This document shows, in pieces, positions 17,730-27,359 of a stretch of 64,000 bases of DNA. Every line of letters starts with the position of its first letter. Position 1 is the first letter of the stretch. The stretch spans positions 372,001 to 436,000 of the forward strand of contig NZ_VCJO01000002.1 of NCBI RefSeq assembly GCF_009712475.1, written 5' to 3'. Position numbers and translations under genes: made by a program. Below the pieces are notes generated by a model that saw nothing but the letters and a program-made list of their open reading frames with translations, ran no database searches and was not told the origin of the DNA. Origin of the DNA: Micromonospora sp. CP22 (GTDB taxonomy: Bacteria; Actinomycetota; Actinomycetes; Mycobacteriales; Micromonosporaceae).

Positions 17730-18143
17730 GTGTCCACCGCCACCCTGACCACTGACCGCATCGAGATCGCCGAGCTGTTCGCCCGGCTGGCCAACCTGCT
17801 GGACGACGGCCGCTACGACGACGTCCACACCGTTTACCACCCCGACGTCGTGGTGCACTCCCCGCTAGGCGGCCAGCTGCACGGTCTCGACGAGGTGGCC
17901 TCCTACCTGAAGCGCAGCCAGGTTGCCGGCGAGCAAACCCTGCATGTGCACGGCGACGTCCTCGTGCACGTCAACGGCGAGCAGGCCGAGGCGAGCGCCA
18001 ACCAGCTCGTCCACCGCTACCGGGATGGCGCGCCACCGCACCAGACCAGTGGCGTACGCGTGGCCTGCACCGCCGTGCGTACCTCGGCGGGCTGGCGAAT
18101 CAGCCAGCTGCGCATCACCCTCGCCTGGACGCACGAACAGTGA
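17730..18143 (+). CDS. SnoaL/NTF2-like fold protein
   Basis: 137 residues with the SnoaL-like (NTF2 superfamily) pattern: 'IEIAELFARLANLLDDGRYD' helix, 'VYHPDVVVHSPLGGQLHGLDEV', and a C-terminal beta sheet ending in 'GWRISQLRITLAW'. The start is GTG at 17730 after AAGGAGG. Such proteins are small dimeric enzymes or ligand binders; the substrate is unknown. Divergent control by the adjacent MarR protein suggests a role in responding to a small aromatic or toxic compound (inference). Confidence 0.82.
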   Translation: MSTATLTTDRIEIAELFARLANLLDDGRYDDVHTVYHPDVVVHSPLGGQLHGLDEVASYLKRSQVAGEQTLHVHGDVLVHVNGEQAEASANQLVHRYRDGAPPHQTSGVRVACTAVRTSAGWRISQLRITLAWTHEQ

Positions 18144-18170
18144 CCTGATCGGGCGCGCGCCGGGTGGTCC

Positions 18171-18590
18171 TCACTCGGTCGCGCCGGGCAGGCGGGCGGC
18201 CACGCGGCGGAAGCCCGCGCGTAGCTCGGCCTCGCTCGGCGCAAGTAGCGGCTCCGCCGGGTGGTCGGGTTCGGTCAGTTCCTCGTCGACGACGTCCTCG
18301 ACGTCGCCGTACAGGTCGGCCTGGTCGATCCGGGCTGCCTCGGCGGCGGCGGACTGCGCGGCGGTGATCTCGCTGCGGATCTGCTCCACCGAAACCGCCG
18401 GCACCAGCGGCTCCACCACCGCCATGAACTGTTCCTCGGCCACCACCGCCTCGGCCAACGCCAACGCGTGTGGTCGCTCGTACGGGCCGCAGACCACCGC
18501 CTCCCACTCGTCGATGTCGTCGAGCGGACCGAACGTGATGATCCACGGTAGGTCCAGCATCGGCGAGTCGTCCGGCAGGTCCAGCGTCAC
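18171..18590 (-). CDS. Conserved-looking hypothetical protein, acidic
   Basis: About 139 residues, strongly acidic, without membrane segments. The opening 'LDLPDDSPMLDLPWIITFGP' followed by 'WEAVVCGPYERPHALALAEAVV' and a long Ala/Glu-rich helix suggests a small cytosolic adaptor or a phage-tail-assembly-like fold, but I do not recognise it. GTG at 18590 has GGGGG upstream; a GTG at 18602 is the alternative. It follows the GntR gene on the same strand by 112 bp. Confidence 0.6.
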   Translation of the reverse strand: MTLDLPDDSPMLDLPWIITFGPLDDIDEWEAVVCGPYERPHALALAEAVVAEEQFMAVVEPLVPAVSVEQIRSEITAAQSAAAEAARIDQADLYGDVEDVVDEELTEPDHPAEPLLAPSEAELRAGFRRVAARLPGATE

Positions 18591-18702
18591 AAGTGCCCCC
18601 ACGGGCCCATCATGGTGGTTTCCCGCCCGACCCGGGTGCGACTTCCCCGCGCATCCCACCGTCGAGGTGCCCTGCCGACGGCCCAGAAGCGCGGGCCTGC
18701 TC

Positions 18703-19071
18703 TCAGCTCGGCCGTGCCGCGTCGAGGGCCGCCCGGACCAGGGACAGCGCCCGGTCCGTCGGAACACCCAACCGAGTCGCCTCGGTCGCGTACCCGGCGG
18801 CCAGCCGCTGCAACCGGTCCACCGCGTCATCGCGGCCGGGCGCGACGAAGGTGCCGTGCCGACCACGGGTCTCCAGCAGACCCGCCGCCTCCAACTCGCG
18901 GTACGCGCGAGCCACCGTGTTCACCGCCAAGCCCAGGTCGGCGGCGAACTGCCGGACGGTGGGCAGTTTCGCGCCCACCGGCAGTCGACCATCCCCGATT
19001 AGCTCCGCGAGCTGCCCGCGCACCTGCTCGTACGGCGGCACCGACGAACCCGGGTCGATCGAGATCTGCAC
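18703..19071 (-). CDS. GntR-family (YtrA-type) regulator
   Basis: 122 residues with an N-terminal GntR winged HTH: 'VPPYEQVRGQLAELI', 'LPVGAKLPTVRQFAADLGLA', 'VNTVARAYRELEAAGLLETR'. The short C-terminal helix pair (about 45 residues) places it in the YtrA subfamily, whose members usually control ABC transporters, though none is adjacent. GTG start at 19071. Separated from the YihY-type gene by only 19 bp on the same strand, so possibly co-transcribed with it. Confidence 0.85.
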   Translation of the reverse strand: MQISIDPGSSVPPYEQVRGQLAELIGDGRLPVGAKLPTVRQFAADLGLAVNTVARAYRELEAAGLLETRGRHGTFVAPGRDDAVDRLQRLAAGYATEATRLGVPTDRALSLVRAALDAARPS

Positions 19072-19090
19072 GCCTGTCCCTCCCACCGCG

Positions 19091-20014
19091 TCAACCCGCC
19101 CCACCCGGCGCACCCGGATCGGCGTCCACGTCGACCTCGGTCGGCCGGGGACGGACCGCCAAGTCCACCGTCCGGCCGTGCCGGCTCGTCGCCGCCAGCG
19201 CGGCACCGAACAGCACCAGTTGGTTGAGCAGGTAAAGGTAGACCAGCAGCCCGACGGCGGTCGCCACCACCGTGTACGCCGGGTTGTGCTCGACCCGACC
19301 CACCCAGAAACGACCGACGGTGTTGAGCAGGGTAATGCCGACCGCGACGATCAGCACCACCGGCCGCAGCCGGGACCGGCTCATCCGCACCCGGGGCACC
19401 GCGACCAGCAACAGCGTGGCCAACACCGCGTTGACCAGCACGCTGAGCACCGCGCTGACCGTGGTGAGCGCGAACGAACCGGTGCTGCGCAGCAGGAACC
19501 GCAGCAACGACTCCAGGGCGTCCACGGCCGCCACCGAGAGACCGAGCAGCACGAAGACGACCACCAGCACACCCAGGTCGACCAGGCGGCGCACCACCAG
19601 GTTGCCCGGATGCTGGTTGAGCCCGTGGATCAGCCGCTGCGAGGACCGGATCGCCTCCACCCACCCGATCCCGGTCAACACCAGGATCAACAGGCCGACC
19701 AGCCCGACGGTGCCGCTGCTGTCGGCGACCTGGGCCGGATCGAGGAACGGCAGATTCTCGCCGAGGAACTCCTCCGCCGCCGCGCTCACCTCGTCGTTGT
19801 CCTCCAGGATCGCGCCGAAGATCGCGTACGCGACCAGGGCCAGCGCGAAGACCGCGAAGAAGCCGTAGTAGGCGATGGCGGCAGCCAGTCGACCGCCCTG
19901 CAGATCGGTGTAGAGCACCCCGGCACGCCACAGGTGGCTGAAGGCCGGGGAGCGGCGACGCACGGCGGTCAGCCGACGGTCGACGGCCGCCTCGACCCGA
20001 CCCAGAACGTTCAC
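19091..20014 (-). CDS. YihY/BrkB-family integral membrane protein
   Basis: 307 residues with six predicted membrane helices, including 'AAIAYYGFFAVFALALVAYAI' and 'GLVGLLILVLTGIGWVEAIR', the family's conserved regions. Once called ribonuclease BN, this family has no proven nuclease activity; its function is unknown, probably transport or envelope-related. The GTG at 20014 has GAGGA upstream and begins the usual 'NVLGRVEAAVDRRL'; an in-frame ATG exists at 20062. Confidence 0.85.
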   Translation of the reverse strand: MNVLGRVEAAVDRRLTAVRRRSPAFSHLWRAGVLYTDLQGGRLAAAIAYYGFFAVFALALVAYAIFGAILEDNDEVSAAAEEFLGENLPFLDPAQVADSSGTVGLVGLLILVLTGIGWVEAIRSSQRLIHGLNQHPGNLVVRRLVDLGVLVVVFVLLGLSVAAVDALESLLRFLLRSTGSFALTTVSAVLSVLVNAVLATLLLVAVPRVRMSRSRLRPVVLIVAVGITLLNTVGRFWVGRVEHNPAYTVVATAVGLLVYLYLLNQLVLFGAALAATSRHGRTVDLAVRPRPTEVDVDADPGAPGGAG

Positions 20015-20077
20015 GTCGTCATCCTCGCCGATCCGTCGTCGCGTGTCAGAGGTACCCGACACCGCCGACGGCGACGC

Positions 20078-20647
20078 TCAGCCGCCCAGTCGGAAGTCGC
20101 GGCGCGGTTGCCAGCGGGTCTGTCCGCTGTGCGAGAAGAGCGTGAAGTGATCCACTTCGAACATCGCGGAGAAGTCCGCCAGGTCCTCGTACACCTGGTC
20201 CAGCGCCTCCGGCGCGACATCCTGGGCGACCGTGACGTGTGGATGGTAGGGGAACCGAAGCTCCCGGCGTAGCTGCGGAGCGGCGTTGATGGCGGCGGCG
20301 AGCAGCTCGCACTCGCTGATGCCGGCGGCGACCGTGACGAAGACCACCTGGGTCACCGGCCGGAACGTGCCGGTACCCCGCAGGTGCAGGGTGAACGGCA
20401 GGTGCTCGGCGGCGACCCGGACGAGGTGCCGTTCCACGGCCGGCAACGCGCTCACCGGAATCTCGGTCGGCCCGAGCAGGGTGACGTGAGCCGGCACCGT
20501 GTTCTGGTCACCGGCCTCCAGCCGACGCCGGGTCAGCAGGCTGCCCCACGGCTCCGGGATGTCGACCGCGATGCCGATCTGGACGCTGTCGCCGGCCACC
20601 GGTGCTCCGGGCCCCTGATCCACGCTCCGCGCCACCCCTTCGGCCAT
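20078..20647 (-). CDS. 2H phosphoesterase (2'-5' RNA ligase/LigT-like)
   Basis: 189 residues with two H-x-T motifs, 'PAHVTLLGP' and 'YHPHVTVAQ', the catalytic histidine pair of the 2H phosphoesterase superfamily. Members cleave cyclic phosphodiesters of RNA or nucleotides; the true substrate is unknown. The initiation codon could be the ATG at 20647 or an internal GTG at the start of 'VQIGIAVDIPEPWG', where similarity begins. Sits just downstream of trpS on the same strand. Confidence 0.85.
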   Translation of the reverse strand: MAEGVARSVDQGPGAPVAGDSVQIGIAVDIPEPWGSLLTRRRLEAGDQNTVPAHVTLLGPTEIPVSALPAVERHLVRVAAEHLPFTLHLRGTGTFRPVTQVVFVTVAAGISECELLAAAINAAPQLRRELRFPYHPHVTVAQDVAPEALDQVYEDLADFSAMFEVDHFTLFSHSGQTRWQPRRDFRLGG

Positions 20648-20683
20648 CGACGCCTGCCCACACCGCCGCCCTCGACCGAGCGG

Positions 20684-21742
<1,059 letters not shown>

Positions 21743-22741
21743 TCATGACGGGCCGGCGGGTCGGCTCCGGTCCGCCGCCGCCACCGGCTCACGGCGCTGT
21801 TCGGGCAGCCGCGCGACGGTGACCGCGAGGCGGGCCACCCGCCGGCCTTCCAGGGTCAACACCCGCAGCAGCCAGCCACCGGCCGGTGCCCCCACCGGCT
21901 CCGGACCGACCGGGATCTCGTCGCCCGGCGCCGGCAGCCGCCCCAGCGCGGCCATCACGAACCCGCCCACCGTCTCGTACGGCCCGGTCGGCAGAGAGAC
22001 ACCGGTGCGGTCGGCGAAGTCGGCCAGGTTGAGCCGACCGTCCACCACCGCCGGCAACCCGGTGTACGCGGGCTCGGGCGCCTCCGCGTACTCGTCGTGG
22101 ATCTCGCCGACCAACTCCTCGATGAGGTCCTCGCAGGTGACGATGCCGGCGGTGCCGCCGTACTCGTCGACCACCACCGCCAGGTGATGCCCCTCCCGGC
22201 GCATCTCGGTCAACGCGGCCAGCACCCGCTTGCTCGCCGGCAGGCGCTTGACCTCGCGGGCCAACTGCCCGACCGTGGTGCCCGGCTCCCGGTCCGGATT
22301 GAGCACCAGGTCACGCAGATGCACGACGCCGACCACGTCGTCGTGGGTGCCGTCGACCACCGGATAGCGGGTGTGCGGTCCCGCCCGCACCAACGGTTCC
22401 GCCTCGGCGATGGTCAGCGCCGCGGAGAGGAAGACCACCTCGGTACGGGGCATCATCACCTCGCGTACCAGGCTCGCACCGGCGGCCAACACGTCGTCGA
22501 TGATGCGTTGCCCCACCGGATCGAGGACGGTGTTGGCGGCGACCAGGTCGCGCAGTTCCGCCTCACTGATCCGCTCCCGACCGGCGGCCGGTCCCGCGCC
22601 GAGCAGATGGGTGACGAGCCGCACGGCACCGTCGGCGACCCGGACCACGACCCGGGCCACCGCTCGGGCCACCGGTCCCGGCTGACGGCGGTGCAGGTCG
22701 TGGCCACGCCGCCGGGGTGTGCGCCGACGCGAGGCCCGCAT
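21743..22741 (-). CDS. CorC/HlyC-type CBS-pair protein without membrane domain
   Basis: About 332 residues. It has two CBS domains ('VMMPRTEVVFLSAALTIAEA' through 'HLAVVVDEYGGTAGIVTCED') and a C-terminal CorC_HlyC domain ('YETVGGFVMAALGRLPAPGD'). CNNM/CorC family proteins usually begin with a DUF21 membrane domain, which is missing here; residues 1-40 are Arg-rich. Members are linked to magnesium/cobalt efflux or membrane-stress functions. The ATG at 22741 has no ribosome-binding site, suggesting leaderless translation; a GTG at 22783 is possible. Divergent from galE. Confidence 0.82.
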   Translation of the reverse strand: MRASRRRTPRRRGHDLHRRQPGPVARAVARVVVRVADGAVRLVTHLLGAGPAAGRERISEAELRDLVAANTVLDPVGQRIIDDVLAAGASLVREVMMPRTEVVFLSAALTIAEAEPLVRAGPHTRYPVVDGTHDDVVGVVHLRDLVLNPDREPGTTVGQLAREVKRLPASKRVLAALTEMRREGHHLAVVVDEYGGTAGIVTCEDLIEELVGEIHDEYAEAPEPAYTGLPAVVDGRLNLADFADRTGVSLPTGPYETVGGFVMAALGRLPAPGDEIPVGPEPVGAPAGGWLLRVLTLEGRRVARLAVTVARLPEQRREPVAAADRSRPAGPS

Positions 22742-22821
22742 GCAGTGATGGTAGCCAGCCACGCCCCGTAGGGTGACCACCACGAGGCCGCGTCCGCACC
22801 GGCCAGGTAGGAGGAAGCGAC

Positions 22822-23805
22822 GTGAAACTGCTCGTCACCGGCGGGGCCGGTTTCATCGGCAGCGTGGTGACCCGGATGCTGCTCGACGCCGGGCACGAGG
22901 TGGTCGTGCTGGACGACCTGCGCACCGGTCACCGGGTCGCGCTGGCTCCCGAGGCCACCCACGTCGAGGTCGGCATCCACGACGCGGCCAAGGTGCTCAC
23001 CCCACAGGCCGGCTTCGACGGGGTGCTGCACTTCGCCGCCCTGATCGCCGCCGGCGAGTCGATGGTCGCCCCCGAACGGTACTGGCACAACAACACCGTC
23101 GGGACCCTGGCGCTGATCGACGCGGTGCGTGCCGCGGGCGTGCCCCGGCTGGTCTTCTCCTCCACCGCCGCCGTCTACGGCAACCCCACCGAGCTGCCCA
23201 TCCCGGAGACCGCCGTCAAGGCACCCACCAACACGTACGGAGCGACCAAGCTCGCCGCCGACATGGCGCTCACCTCGGAGTCGATCGGTCACGGTCTGGC
23301 CGCCGTCTCGCTGCGCTACTTCAACGTCGCCGGTGCCCACCTCGACGGTGACGTCGCCCTCGGTGAACGGCACGACCCGGAAACCCACCTCATCCCGATC
23401 GCGTTGGAGGTGGCCGCCGGTCGGCGGGACAAGCTGCAACTCTTCGGCGACGACTACCCCACCGTCGACGGCACCTGCGTCCGGGACTACATCCACGTCT
23501 CCGACCTCGCCCAGGCCCACCTGCTGGCCCTCGACGCGGCGACCGCCGGACAGCACCGCATCTACAACCTCGGCAACGGCAACGGTTTCACCAACCGGCA
23601 GGTGGTCGAGGTCGTCCGCGAGGTCACCGGGCAGCCGGTACCGGTCGAGATGGCCCCCCGCCGCGACGGCGATCCGGCCGAACTGGTCGCCTCCTCCGAC
23701 CTGGCCCGTGCCGAGCTGGGATGGCAGCCGCGCAAGCCCACCCTGCACGACATGGTCACCGACGCCTGGGCGTTCTACCGGGCCGAGATCCTGGACCGTC
23801 GATGA
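22822..23805 (+). CDS. galE: UDP-glucose 4-epimerase
   Basis: 327-residue extended SDR that interconverts UDP-glucose and UDP-galactose (Leloir pathway). N-terminal NAD-binding TGGAGFIGS, catalytic S-T in 'VFSSTAAVYGNP', Y-x3-K as 'YGATK', and 'LRYFNVAGAHLDG' followed by substrate-binding 'DYPTVDGTCVRDYIHVSDL'. GTG start at 22822 after AGGAGGAAGCGAC. Overlaps galK by the ATGA at 23802-23805. No galT is nearby. Confidence 0.94.
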   Translation: MKLLVTGGAGFIGSVVTRMLLDAGHEVVVLDDLRTGHRVALAPEATHVEVGIHDAAKVLTPQAGFDGVLHFAALIAAGESMVAPERYWHNNTVGTLALIDAVRAAGVPRLVFSSTAAVYGNPTELPIPETAVKAPTNTYGATKLAADMALTSESIGHGLAAVSLRYFNVAGAHLDGDVALGERHDPETHLIPIALEVAAGRRDKLQLFGDDYPTVDGTCVRDYIHVSDLAQAHLLALDAATAGQHRIYNLGNGNGFTNRQVVEVVREVTGQPVPVEMAPRRDGDPAELVASSDLARAELGWQPRKPTLHDMVTDAWAFYRAEILDRR

Positions 23806-24971
23806 CCGCGCGCCGCGACGAGGTGGCCGAGCGCGCCACCGCCTGCTTCCAGCACGCGTACGGTGAGGCACCCGCCGGCCGCTGGGCGGCTCCCGGCCGG
23901 GTCAACCTGATCGGCGAGCACACCGACTACAACGACGGGTTCGTGCTGCCCTTCGCGCTACCGCTGCGGACCGTCGTGGCGGCCACCGTGCAGCAGCCCG
24001 GACGCTGGAGGGTCTACTCCGAGCTGACCGGCGAGACGGTCAGCTTCGGCGTCGACGAGGTGACCAACCCCGGCCGGGTGGCCGGCTGGGCGGCGTACGT
24101 CGCCGGGGTGGTGTGGGCGTTGCGGGAGGCGGGTCACCCGGTGCCCGGCGTCTCGCTGGCCGTCGCCTCCGACGTGCCGCTCGGTGCCGGGCTCTCCTCC
24201 TCCGCCGCGCTGGAGGCCGCGGTGCTCGCCGCGCTGGTCGACCTGGGCGGGCTGACGCTGCCCGCCGAGGGGCAGCCTCGGCTGGCCCAGCGCGCCGAGA
24301 ACCACTACGTCGGCGCGCCCACCGGCATCATGGACCAGTCGGCGGTGATCCGCTGCCGCGGCGGGCACGCGCTCTTCCTCGACTGCCGCACCGAACAGGT
24401 CGAACACATCCCCTTCGACCTCGACAGCGCCGGCCTCGCCATGTTGGTGATCGACAGTCGTGCCCCGCACCGGCACGCCGACGGTGAGTACGCGGCCCGC
24501 CGCGCCAGCTGCGAGAAGGCAGCCGCCCTGCTCGGCGTGCCCGCCCTGCGGGACGTGCCGGCCGCCGGTCTCGACGACGCGTTGGCCCGGCTGCCCGACG
24601 ACGAAATCCGCCGCCGGGTCCGCCACGTGGTCACCGAGAACCAGCGGGTACTCGACACCGTCGCGCTGCTGCGCGGCGGGCAGGTCCGGCAGATCGGGCC
24701 GCTGCTCACCGCCTCGCACGCCTGCATGCGCGACGACTTCGCCATCACCGTCCCCGAGGTGGACACCGCCGTCGAGGCGGCGCTGGCCGCCGGGGCACTG
24801 GGTGCCCGGATGACCGGCGGCGGCTTCGGCGGCTGTGTGCTGGCCCTGGTCGAGGCAGACCAGTCCGACCGGGTGAGCGAGGCCGTCACCGCCGCCTACG
24901 CCACCCGCGCCTTCACCCCACCCACCGTCACCACCGTCACCCCCGCCCCCGGCGCCACCCGGCTGGCCTGA
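23802..24971 (+). CDS. galK: Galactokinase
   Basis: 389-residue GHMP kinase phosphorylating galactose at C1. The galactokinase signature 'GRVNLIGEHTDYNDGFVLP' and ATP-binding 'PLGAGLSSSAALEAA' are intact, with the third GHMP motif 'GARMTGGGFGGCVLAL' near the C-terminus. Translationally coupled to galE through a 4-bp overlap, so epimerase and kinase are made together. Confidence 0.95.
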   Translation: MTARRDEVAERATACFQHAYGEAPAGRWAAPGRVNLIGEHTDYNDGFVLPFALPLRTVVAATVQQPGRWRVYSELTGETVSFGVDEVTNPGRVAGWAAYVAGVVWALREAGHPVPGVSLAVASDVPLGAGLSSSAALEAAVLAALVDLGGLTLPAEGQPRLAQRAENHYVGAPTGIMDQSAVIRCRGGHALFLDCRTEQVEHIPFDLDSAGLAMLVIDSRAPHRHADGEYAARRASCEKAAALLGVPALRDVPAAGLDDALARLPDDEIRRRVRHVVTENQRVLDTVALLRGGQVRQIGPLLTASHACMRDDFAITVPEVDTAVEAALAAGALGARMTGGGFGGCVLALVEADQSDRVSEAVTAAYATRAFTPPTVTTVTPAPGATRLA

Positions 24972-24984
24972 CCCTCGACCCGTC

Positions 24985-25038
24985 GATCAAGAAGTTTTGG
25001 TCGGGATCGCGCGCGATCCCGACCAAAAGCTCTTGATC
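24985..25038. terminator. Long bidirectional terminator between galK and cysN
   Basis: Near-perfect 54-bp hairpin centred on GCGC. The inner arms carry TTTTGGTCGGGATC and its complement, and the outer arms are GATCAAGA/TCTTGATC. With A/T tracts on both sides it can serve both converging genes (galK from the left, cysN from the right). Confidence 0.85.
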
Positions 25039-25072
25039 AACCAGGGTTTTCGGGGGGCTCCGGGCGAGTGGG

Positions 25073-26377
25073 TCAGGGGGTTTCGACGATCATGCCGGCA
25101 CCGACGGTGCGGTTGGTGGTCTCGTCGATGACGATGAAGCCACCGGTGGTGCGGTTGCGGCGGTACTCGTCGGCCAGCAACGGAACGGTGGTCCGCAGCC
25201 GGACCCGGCCGATCTCGTTGAGCCGCAACTCGTTCGCCGACTCGTCACGGTGCAGCGAGTTGATGTCGAGGCGGTAGTGCAAACCCCGAACGATCGCCCG
25301 CGCGGCACGGGTCGTGTGCTTGATCGCGTACTTGCCGCCGATCTGGAGCGGACGGGTCTCGTCCATCCAGCAGACCATCGCCTCGATGTCCTGAGCCACG
25401 GCCGGCGCGTTGTTCGGTCGACAGATCATGTCACCGCGCGAGATGTCGATCTCGTCCGCCAGGCGTACCGTCACCGACATCGGTGGGAACGCCTCCGCGA
25501 CCGGCCCGTCGGCGGTCTCCACCGCGGCGATCCGGCTGGTGAAGCCCGACGGCAGCACCATCACCTCGTCGCCCGGCTTGAGCACCCCGGAGGCCACCTG
25601 ACCGGCGTAGCCCCGGTAGTCGGTGACCGTTGTCGACTGGGGACGGATCACGTACTGCACCGGGAAACGGACGTCGACCAGGTTGCGGTCGCTGGCGATG
25701 TGCACCCGCTCCAGGTGGTGCAGCAACGCCGGGCCTTCGTACCAGGGCATGTTCTCCGAACGGCTGACGATGTTGTCGCCCCGCAGCGCGGAGATCGGCA
25801 CGACCGTCAGATCCGGCACGTCCAGCTTCGCGGCGAAGGCGGTGAACTCGTCGGCGATCCGCTCGAAGACCTCCTGCGAGAAGTCGACCAGATCCATCTT
25901 GTTGACGCAGAGCACCAGGTGCGGCACCCGCAGCAGCGAGCAGAGGAAGGCGTGCCGGCGGGACTGCTCGACCAGGCCCTTGCGGGCGTCCACCAGGATC
26001 AGCGCCAGGTCGGCGGTGGAAGCACCGGTGACCATGTTGCGGGTGTACTGGATGTGCCCGGGGGTGTCGGCGATGATGAACTTTCGCCGGGGGGTGGCGA
26101 AATAGCGGTACGCCACGTCGATCGTGATGCCCTGTTCCCGCTCCGCCCGCAGCCCGTCGGTGAGCAGGGAGAGGTCCGTGTACTCGTCGCCCCGGGCCGC
26201 GCTGACCGCCTCAACCGCCGCCAACTGGTCGGAGAACAGCGACTTCGTGTCGTAGAGCAGCCGACCGATCAGGGTCGACTTGCCGTCGTCCACACTCCCG
26301 GCGGTGGCGAAGCGCAACAGGTCCATCGGCCGTCCGGCCGTCTCGGAACCGGTCGGCGCGAGCGTCTCGGTGGTCAT
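25073..26377 (-). CDS. cysN: Sulfate adenylyltransferase subunit 1 (GTPase)
   Basis: 434-residue GTPase subunit that couples GTP hydrolysis to APS formation by CysD. EF-Tu-like G domain motifs: 'AGSVDDGKSTLIGRLLYD' (P loop), 'DTPGHIQYTRNMVTG' and 'NKMD'. Domains II/III follow from about residue 225. It ends without the C-terminal APS kinase (CysC) fusion found in many actinobacteria. Start ATG overlaps the cysD stop (TGATG). Confidence 0.94.
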   Translation of the reverse strand: MTTETLAPTGSETAGRPMDLLRFATAGSVDDGKSTLIGRLLYDTKSLFSDQLAAVEAVSAARGDEYTDLSLLTDGLRAEREQGITIDVAYRYFATPRRKFIIADTPGHIQYTRNMVTGASTADLALILVDARKGLVEQSRRHAFLCSLLRVPHLVLCVNKMDLVDFSQEVFERIADEFTAFAAKLDVPDLTVVPISALRGDNIVSRSENMPWYEGPALLHHLERVHIASDRNLVDVRFPVQYVIRPQSTTVTDYRGYAGQVASGVLKPGDEVMVLPSGFTSRIAAVETADGPVAEAFPPMSVTVRLADEIDISRGDMICRPNNAPAVAQDIEAMVCWMDETRPLQIGGKYAIKHTTRAARAIVRGLHYRLDINSLHRDESANELRLNEIGRVRLRTTVPLLADEYRRNRTTGGFIVIDETTNRTVGAGMIVETP

Positions 26378-27285
26378 CAGAAGTAGCCCTCCCGCTTGCG
26401 GTCCTCCATCGCGGCCTCGCTGACCCGGTCGTCGCCCCGGGTCGCCCCGCGCTCGGTGATCCGAGTCGCGGCGACCTCCTCGATGACCTTCTCGACCGTG
26501 TCCGCGTCGGACCGTACCGCCGCCGTGCAGGAGGCGTCACCCACCGTGCGGTAGCGCACCCGGGCCTTGAACCGCTCCTCACCGGCCCGTGCCGGCAGGA
26601 ACTCGTTCACCGCGTAGAGCATCCCGTCGCGCTCGACCACCTCACGCTCGTGCGCGTAGTAGATCGACGGCAGCTCAATCTGCTCCCGGGCGATGTAGTG
26701 CCACACGTCCAACTCGGTCCAGTTGGACAGCGGGAAGACCCGGATCGACTCGCCCGGATGATGCCGGCCGTTGTAGAGCGCCCACAGTTCGGGCCGCTGG
26801 TTCTTCGGATCCCACTGGCCGAACTCGTCCCGGAAGCTGAACATCCGCTCCTTGGCCCGGGCCTTCTCCTCGTCCCGCCGGGCACCGCCGAAGAGGGCGT
26901 TGAAGCGGTGCTTCTCCACCGCCTCCAGCAGCACCGGGGTCTGGATCCGGTTACGCGTCCCGTCGGCGGACTCGCGGACCAGGCCGCTGGCCAGCGCCTC
27001 CGGCACACTGGCCACGACCAGTTGCAGGCCCAACTCGGCCACCCGCCGGTCCCGGTAGTCCAGCACCTCGGGGAAGTTGTGCCCGGTGTCGACATGCATG
27101 ACCGGAAATGGAATGTGGCTCGGCGCGAACGCCTTCTGCGCCAACCGGAGCATGACGATCGAGTCCTTGCCACCGGAGAAGAGCAGCACCGGTCGCTCCA
27201 GCTCGGCGACCACCTCGCGCATCACGAAGATGCTCTCCGCCTCCAGCGCGTCGAGATGGGTGACCTGGTACGCAGCGCTGGTCAT
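26377..27285 (-). CDS. cysD: Sulfate adenylyltransferase subunit 2
   Basis: 302-residue PAPS-reductase-like ATP pyrophosphatase making APS from ATP and sulfate. The PP-loop SGGKDS is in 'VLLFSGGKDSIVMLRLAQ', and 'NFPEVLDYRD' and the C-terminal 'EAAMEDRKREGYF' are typical. Co-transcribed with cysN, and probably with cysQ 74 bp upstream. Separate APS kinase and reductase genes are not in the window. Confidence 0.94.
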   Translation of the reverse strand: MTSAAYQVTHLDALEAESIFVMREVVAELERPVLLFSGGKDSIVMLRLAQKAFAPSHIPFPVMHVDTGHNFPEVLDYRDRRVAELGLQLVVASVPEALASGLVRESADGTRNRIQTPVLLEAVEKHRFNALFGGARRDEEKARAKERMFSFRDEFGQWDPKNQRPELWALYNGRHHPGESIRVFPLSNWTELDVWHYIAREQIELPSIYYAHEREVVERDGMLYAVNEFLPARAGEERFKARVRYRTVGDASCTAAVRSDADTVEKVIEEVAATRITERGATRGDDRVSEAAMEDRKREGYF

Positions 27286-27359
27286 GACACCGGCTCGATT
27301 CGCTCAGTCATCCGCTTTCCAGACCTTTCCGGTCGGAGATGTCAGGAACTGACGACAGG

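Noticed and set aside
25073..26377. CysN-CysC fusion
   Set aside because: The protein ends after the EF-Tu-like domains at residue 434; no APS-kinase P-loop follows.
27286..27359. SAM riboswitch or other sulfur riboswitch before cysD
   Set aside because: The 74-bp gap is too short and shows no recognisable conserved core or pseudoknot pairing.
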